Positions 9,801 to 12,715 of a stretch of 12,715 bases of DNA are shown here, one piece after another (within the stretch, counting starts at the first letter, position 1; each line of letters begins with the position of its first letter). The notes beneath the pieces are model-generated. The model was not told the DNA's origin, did no database searches, and saw only the letters and a list, made by a program, of their open reading frames with translations. This stretch comes from Cerioporus squamosus (taxonomy: Eukaryota; Basidiomycota; Agaricomycetes; Polyporales; Polyporaceae). The stretch is from assembly GCA_022592435.1 (NCBI GenBank), contig JABYQS010000814.1, forward strand, positions 1 to 12,715, given 5' to 3'. A program made the translations under genes and the position numbers.

Positions 9801-10831
9801 ACCGCATCACTTACCACCTCGAGCACCCCACAAAGAAGGATGCGGATGCACTCACCACCTGGATCGAGCAGGATCTCCGCCCGCGCATCCAGGCGGCACA
9901 CGACAACCCCGACGCACTAGTCATCTTCACAGATGGTAGTTCGTTTGTGACCGTCCCCGACGAACTCCTCGGCTCCGCGGCCGGGTACCGCGCGTACCAT
10001 AACGGACAACTCGTACACTCGCGCACCTCGTACACTGGGTGGGCCTTCTCGTTTGATTGCGAGCTCATTGCGCTCTCAATGGCCATTGGCTATGTATACC
10101 TCAAGTCCTATCACACTGTTCACGTCTTTTCTGACAGTGAAAGCGCACTGCAGAACCTCACTTCTACCTCGGGCGGTCGCATGGCCAACATCTGTGCGTC
10201 CCGCATCCTGCGGGACTGGTTTGAGCGTCACCCGGACAACCACCTCCACCTCCACTACTGTCCTTCACACTCGGGTATCGCAGAAAACGACGCCGTCGAC
10301 GCGGAAGTCAAGCACAAGGCGCGCTTCCCAGGCCGACTCCCGCGATACCATGGCCGGTTCCCCACTTCCTATGCGTATGTCAAAAGCTCCATCACCGACA
10401 ACGCTCGCTATGACTGGCAGCAACTCGCCGACTCCCAACCTCAGCAATACTGGGGGCGCTACTACCTTCACCATCCCGCCTTCCGGCGCATCCGCCACAC
10501 CGGCTCCTTCCCGCTCAAACGTCTCGGCGGGCGTCCGACCCTCGCCGCGCGCTTTATTCGCTGCATCACGAACCACGCCCCCACCGGCCAGTATCGAGAC
10601 CGGTTCCGCTCACGCCACAACGAGCCGACGCTCTGCATCCTCCACTCAGGCCCACCCGCGTATCACACTCGCGAGCATGTCCTTTTCCGGTGCGACTACT
10701 ACACACGCAAGTATGCGCATTCCTGCATTGAAGAACTACTCCAGTCCCTGGACCCATTCTACGACATCCTCACCTTCCTCCAGGATAATCCGACAGCCTT
10801 GTCCTTTGAGGATGCTCCGGATTATTCCTAG
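6854..10831 (+). CDS. LINE ORF2: APE endonuclease - reverse transcriptase - RNase H polyprotein
   Basis: 1325 residues. APE-type endonuclease, residues 1-245: Asn12, Glu39 (L-Q-E-P-W), D156-Y-N158, I-D212-L, and S-D238-H239. This nicks the target DNA. Reverse transcriptase, about 460-760: fingers segment S-Y-R-P-I-V-L-L-S (539 on), motif A F-D611-V-A-Q-F-F, motif B G-Q-G-S-A-L-S-P, and the catalytic F-Y-V-D708-D709 box. Thumb and connection, about 770-1010. RNase H, 1020-1155: T-D1027-G-S, Glu1070, S-D1094-S, and H1139...N1145...D1149, so the catalytic acidic residues are all present. A C-terminal Cys/His cluster (C1261-x2-H1264, H1275-x4-C1280) resembles the zinc-binding tail of many LINEs. 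The ATG is two bases after the ORF1 stop, which suggests translation by reinitiation. No stops or frameshifts. Confidence 0.95.
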   Translation: MPSSSLHVVYHNVNHSPQHTHFILERCAAMNVDVVCLQEPWYGPIRPIPSASPAGPAERTDDNMLYGTQLHPAWSLVEVQKDARVVCHVSRRIANAVISLDPTVNHRDCMLLLVRLEPEHDPVAILNLYNDSRNSAVSYLTDISHLLPALDIMGGDYNTHSPLWDPDYPPDSMARTSDVLDLHARLGLRLLSPPGVATHIPHRTDFRSTVIDLVWVPDDRDHGLYSISVAQNERGMSDHAVIHAHIPAGQWSYEGAPSITPKSEAEKSFISSIKDTLRSRLPLNTPLDTEASLCLATDILFSCISDSWLAHATPTVICSKSRLWWDASCTKARKALERAQARLKRARRSNPRRIPAARAAVEAARRCLKTTIRRRRRQHMDERINFIATEQRRVWDLMDWVGPRAMPMYRSLTHNGQPLRSLPELWQALDETFHAAANRPVDYSILSEFDQLPPRECPPISRAEIRDALRHVSSSSTPGWDHLHWRHLKLLVSDPHFLDTLLNLYNAILRLGVWPAQFKRAVSVVIPKPYKEDYTRVKSYRPIVLLSTLGKLFEKILSERLHYECQKFNILHPNQFGGTKAHSTVDAASCLVTHVRAAWKQGLVTSCLAFDVAQFFPSMNHSLFCSIMERFGFAPTLIRFFRDYLRDRQSCFRWGKATSPWFNLPEVGAGQGSALSPILTNIYIAPAIHLLFPTSATSSNAAVQFYVDDGLWITSTPSVTQNCHILQNRYRDTTRVLARLGLVVETDKNELIHFISTRLSRSQAPLPLELEPGIVIQPRDVWRYLGFRLDPKLTFKAHVAYFAERAVTTVNAMLMLGNSNRGLTSMQRRTLYISCVRPLLTYGVQVWFRSKGVKHLLKPLNAAQHRALRWITGAFRTTPTGALHSFAGVMPLHLHCRKLQERYFLRIHTLPNSHPLRATLPTIFPQSDLARPYTRFKADSIDPTAEIPLSEAFPRGRPLITETFEPLDDECQPGLRVGDLFEDRITYHLEHPTKKDADALTTWIEQDLRPRIQAAHDNPDALVIFTDGSSFVTVPDELLGSAAGYRAYHNGQLVHSRTSYTGWAFSFDCELIALSMAIGYVYLKSYHTVHVFSDSESALQNLTSTSGGRMANICASRILRDWFERHPDNHLHLHYCPSHSGIAENDAVDAEVKHKARFPGRLPRYHGRFPTSYAYVKSSITDNARYDWQQLADSQPQQYWGRYYLHHPAFRRIRHTGSFPLKRLGGRPTLAARFIRCITNHAPTGQYRDRFRSRHNEPTLCILHSGPPAYHTREHVLFRCDYYTRKYAHSCIEELLQSLDPFYDILTFLQDNPTALSFEDAPDYS

Positions 10832-11043
10832 GGGGATATTCACACAACCGTCACGCGCACGTTAGGGCGCACGCCTCGTTACACGCGCAGATCGCGCTTT
10901 ACGCTCAGCTCTCCTGTAGCTCGAAGACTGTACGCATGTTCGCAGGGGTCACTAGAAAACCCTGCTATGTTGCAGACGGCTGGATAAGCACTGCATGTAC
11001 TTTTAGTGTAGCGTATGTTGTCATACAATACACATCGTGACCC
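10832..11043 (+). other. LINE 3' UTR
   Basis: 212 nt between the ORF2 stop and the poly(A). It contains a strong hairpin at its 3' end (listed separately) and ends in GTGACCC just before the A-run. No ORF of note. Confidence 0.85.
11006..11033 (+). ncRNA. 3'-terminal RNA hairpin of the LINE (candidate RT recognition element)
   Basis: Outer stem GTGTA/TACAC (11006-11010 with 11029-11033), a 2x2 internal loop (GC/AA), inner stem GTATG/CATAC (11013-11017 with 11022-11026), and loop TTGT. That is ten Watson-Crick pairs ending 10 nt before the poly(A). In several LINEs a stem-loop near the 3' end is the site the reverse transcriptase recognises; the same role here is inference. Confidence 0.6.
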
Positions 11044-11065
11044 AAAAAAAAAAAAAAAAAAAAAA
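11044..11065 (+). repeat. Poly(A) tract of the LINE (22 A)
   Basis: Uninterrupted A22 between the 3' UTR and the right TSD. A pure run fits recent target-primed integration. Confidence 0.95.
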
Positions 11066-11079
11066 GACCCACAGACGAA
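11066..11079. repeat. Right target-site duplication (14 bp) of the LINE
   Basis: GACCCACAGACGAA, the perfect partner of 4711-4724. On the minus strand it encodes part of exon 1 of the disrupted gene (F-V-C-G-S). Confidence 0.95.
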
Positions 11080-11301
11080 GCTGGCCGCTGCTGAATTCCT
11101 ACGCCCGAGCGGTAGAGATACTTCGTAACGTCTAAAGGCTCTCCATGTGTCAGAGAAATACGTCAGAACGTGACCGTAATACATACTGGATCCACCGGGC
11201 TGCCGAGGCCGCCTGGGCGTCGGGGAACCGTCGAGTGCATTCGTGGCCCGACTCGAGGCCGCGGGCCTTGGTGTCTGAGGAGAGTCTTTATCCATTGGCA
11301 T
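11066..11301 (-). pseudogene. Disrupted host gene, 5' part (start codon to insertion point)
   Basis: On the minus strand the ATG at 11299-11301 opens the first 78 codons plus two bases of the gene that continues at 4710 (after the shared TSD). The N-terminus is rich in Pro, Arg, Ser and Ala, probably disordered, followed by a more ordered stretch from about residue 40 with aromatic residues (Y41, Y42, Y48, F49, W53, F56, Y59). No signal peptide is visible. A second in-frame ATG at codon 3 could also serve as the start. A TATA box lies 110 bp upstream. In this allele translation runs into the antisense poly(A), adding seven Phe residues and then element-derived sequence up to a stop at 10879, a 140-residue product. 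The gene is transcribed divergently from the kinase-like gene at 12198. Confidence 0.65.
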
Positions 11302-11410
11302 GCTAGATGTGTCTTAGGGGACGATGACGAGGCGTCCCGGTCTTGTATGAATCGTGGGGGTTCTTGTTGAGGCCTGACTTGCAGTGAGCGACCCCTACGA
11401 CGCTGGACAC

Positions 11411-11417
11411 TTATATA
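11411..11417 (-). promoter_or_regulatory. TATA box of the disrupted host gene
   Basis: TATATAA on the minus strand, 110 bp before the ATG at 11301, leaving room for a 5' UTR of about 80 nt. Position and orientation fit a core promoter. Confidence 0.45.
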
Positions 11418-12144
11418 CCATGTCAGAGCTAACGCTGTGGAGCGTCTGTGTCCAGGCACCTAGCACGGAATGTACATATGAAGCGCGTACATGTTGGAAT
11501 GATAAGAGCTGAGTGAGCGTGTCAACATGCCTCTCTCCTGCAGTGCAGTTGTGATCATACTCCCTATGTTCGCCAGTGGCACGAGATGCCGCGTTGGGAT
11601 TGCGTGTAGCATCATTTGATCGGCAGCGTTCGCCGGAATTGTTGTGGATTGAGCGTATCATTATAGCTGGTAAGGGTTGCTGTTCTCCATATCCCCGTGT
11701 CTGTTCGAGTGAAGCTGTATGACAGTAATGATCCCAGAGTGCGGTGGCGGGTTCAAGTTGTTCAGGCTTCCGGGTTCGTGTGAAGTGACCCTCCCATGCG
11801 AGCCTCCGAGTCCTGTGTGCTTTGACCGCTCGGCACTCTCTTCACATACTAACGGTGCGAGACACTGCGCTAGCCACTGAGCCTTCAAGTTGAAGCTTGA
11901 TTCTTCAGAAGAGCCATGATGCATGAGCGCTGTTGAAGGGTCGGGGTAGCCGCCACAGCCCGCCACTGTCGTTGGCATCTTCCGATCGACTCCCAGCAAT
12001 TCGTCGACCAAGCATCACCTCTACTCGTCCTCTACATCATTCCATAGCATATTTATCACGCTCATCATTTTGTCTCTGACTTTCAGCGAGACGCCTGGAG
12101 AGCTTATGTAGCGGCGAGTCCGTCAAATGCGTCCGACTGTTCCC

Positions 12145-12151
12145 TATAAAA
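12145..12151 (+). promoter_or_regulatory. TATA box of the kinase-like gene
   Basis: TATAAAA ending 46 bp before the ATG at 12198, implying a short leader. The ATG context CACCATGT is favourable. Confidence 0.55.
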
Positions 12152-12197
12152 TGCTGACCTGCCATTAGATACCGCTACTCAATTCATCTCTCGCACC

Positions 12198-12685
12198 ATG
12201 TCTGTCATATCCTTTCCCATCAGTGCTCTTGTTACCAACACAGGCCCCTTGGGTCTTGTCGATCCAAAGAGCCTTGTCGATCCGAGTCTTGCCGCAGAGA
12301 TCCCCGGACATTGGAAGCTCAGCTCCGATACCGAACAGGGGACAGACAAGTTCGCGTACTCAACGACTGACTTGGAGCACCTTCACTCCGGCCGGCATGC
12401 GAAGGTGTTCAAGGGATATGCATCCTACGAATCTCCTACGGAGGGAGTGAAGGGGACTGGGCCACTAGTTTTCAAAGTTGCATCCGGACGCACGGAACTC
12501 ACGAAGCTACGACATGAGGCGGGTATATACAGCAAACAGTTGTTGAAATCCCAGGTGGACCGCGACGTGCCGAAGTTTTTTGGACTATACACGGGAAGAA
12601 CCGCGACCGCAAGCGTGGGAGTCATGATCCTCGAGCACTGCGGAGAGGCATTATCTGCTTTCAAGGGTTGTGATGTCAATACTAG
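12198..12685 (+). CDS. Protein kinase-like gene, first exon (3' end outside window)
   Basis: 162 codons plus two bases up to a GTGCGT donor at 12686; reading on gives a stop three codons later, which supports splicing. After about 55 less ordered residues the sequence fits a kinase N-lobe: a nucleotide-loop-like S-G-R-H-A-K-V-F-K (64-72), a V-F-K93-V-A strand with the candidate ATP-binding Lys, E107 in L-R-H-E-A (candidate alpha-C Glu), V-P-K-F-F-G-L (124-130), and a hinge-like V-M-I-L-E-H-C-G (142-149). The glycine loop has only one of the usual glycines. The catalytic loop and DFG region lie outside the window, so activity cannot be judged. It resembles the lineage-expanded kinase-like proteins of basidiomycetes (from family knowledge; subfamily not assigned). 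A short L-V-D-P duplication occurs at residues 20-29. It is divergent from the disrupted minus-strand gene. Confidence 0.65.
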
Positions 12686-12715
12686 GTGCGTCTGACAACC
12701 AGTACTGGCAGCTGC

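Larger units (their letters stand above)
4725..11065 (+). mobile_element. Full-length non-LTR retrotransposon (LINE), Tad-like, APE + RT + RNase H
   Basis: A 6341-bp element: 5' UTR 4725-4850, ORF1 4851-6851, ORF2 6854-10831, 3' UTR 10832-11043, poly(A)22 11044-11065. It is flanked by perfect 14-bp direct repeats and has no terminal repeats, as expected for target-primed reverse transcription. Gag-like ORF1 with zinc knuckles, then ORF2 in the order APE endonuclease, reverse transcriptase, RNase H, is the architecture of Tad-group elements of filamentous fungi (also of I-group elements). Clade placement from memory is tentative. Both ORFs are uninterrupted and all catalytic signatures I looked for are present, so it is probably a recent and possibly competent copy. 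It is inserted antisense within a coding exon of a host gene. Confidence 0.95.
11302..12197. other. Divergent intergenic region
   Basis: 896 bp between the start codons of the disrupted minus-strand gene and the plus-strand kinase-like gene. It carries a TATA box for each (11411-11417 minus, 12145-12151 plus). Open frames in it (such as 11661-12011 on the minus strand) lack a convincing ATG-started product or family motif. No tRNA or repeat seen. Confidence 0.6.

Noticed and set aside
10053..10865. 270-codon plus-strand frame overlapping ORF2, and other long alternate frames inside the LINE
   Set aside because: Low-complexity Ser/Thr/Pro/Arg translations of GC-rich ORF2 codons in the wrong frame; ORF2 carries all RNase H motifs here.
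1858..10867. TTAGGG telomere-like words near 1861 and 10861
   Set aside because: Single copies, not tandem; no telomere array.
11661..12011. 116-codon minus-strand frame in the divergent intergenic region
   Set aside because: It begins at TTG, not ATG, has no family motif, and lies in the expected promoter region.

Overview
The window looks like nuclear DNA of a basidiomycete fungus, probably an Agaricomycete; a polypore would fit, but that is a guess. The reasons are GC-rich coding sequence, very short GT-AG introns (44, 55, 57 and 64 nt, plus one doubtful 93-nt case), a ZZ-finger/coiled-coil protein, a basidiomycete-style kinase-like gene, and a complete fungal LINE. No tRNA, rRNA or CRISPR array was seen.

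Layout: (1) 1-765, + strand: 3' part of a ZZ-type zinc-finger protein with a coiled-coil tail. (2) 766-3413: mostly gene-poor, with two weak minus-strand gene candidates (2289-2756 and 2932-3246), one weak plus-strand ORF behind a TATA-like box, a CGG-N4-CCG palindrome, and a small GC-rich tandem repeat. (3) 3414-4724 and 11066-11301, - strand: the two halves of one four-exon host gene whose first exon is split. (4) 4725-11065, + strand: an apparently full-length 6.34-kb non-LTR retrotransposon (Tad-like LINE) with a 126-nt 5' UTR, ORF1 (666 aa, three zinc knuckles), ORF2 (1325 aa; APE endonuclease, reverse transcriptase, RNase H), a 212-nt 3' UTR ending in a hairpin, and a 22-nt poly(A). It is bounded by perfect 14-bp target-site duplications at 4711-4724 and 11066-11079. 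(5) 11302-12197: intergenic region with a TATA box for each flanking gene. (6) 12198 to the end, + strand: first exon of a protein kinase-like gene.

The main result is that the LINE lies antisense inside coding exon 1 of the minus-strand gene. If the element and one TSD copy are removed, the reading frame runs through the junction without a shift, and with the inferred introns the four exons give 1377 nt (458 codons plus stop). The insertion therefore disrupts an otherwise intact gene and is probably recent. That gene has a PD-x5-E-F-K motif followed by a Gln-bearing helix and beta strands, which suggests a restriction-endonuclease-like fold. It is transcribed divergently from the kinase-like gene, so a nuclease-like/kinase-like pair is the best candidate here for an undescribed system; this is inference from motifs and position only.
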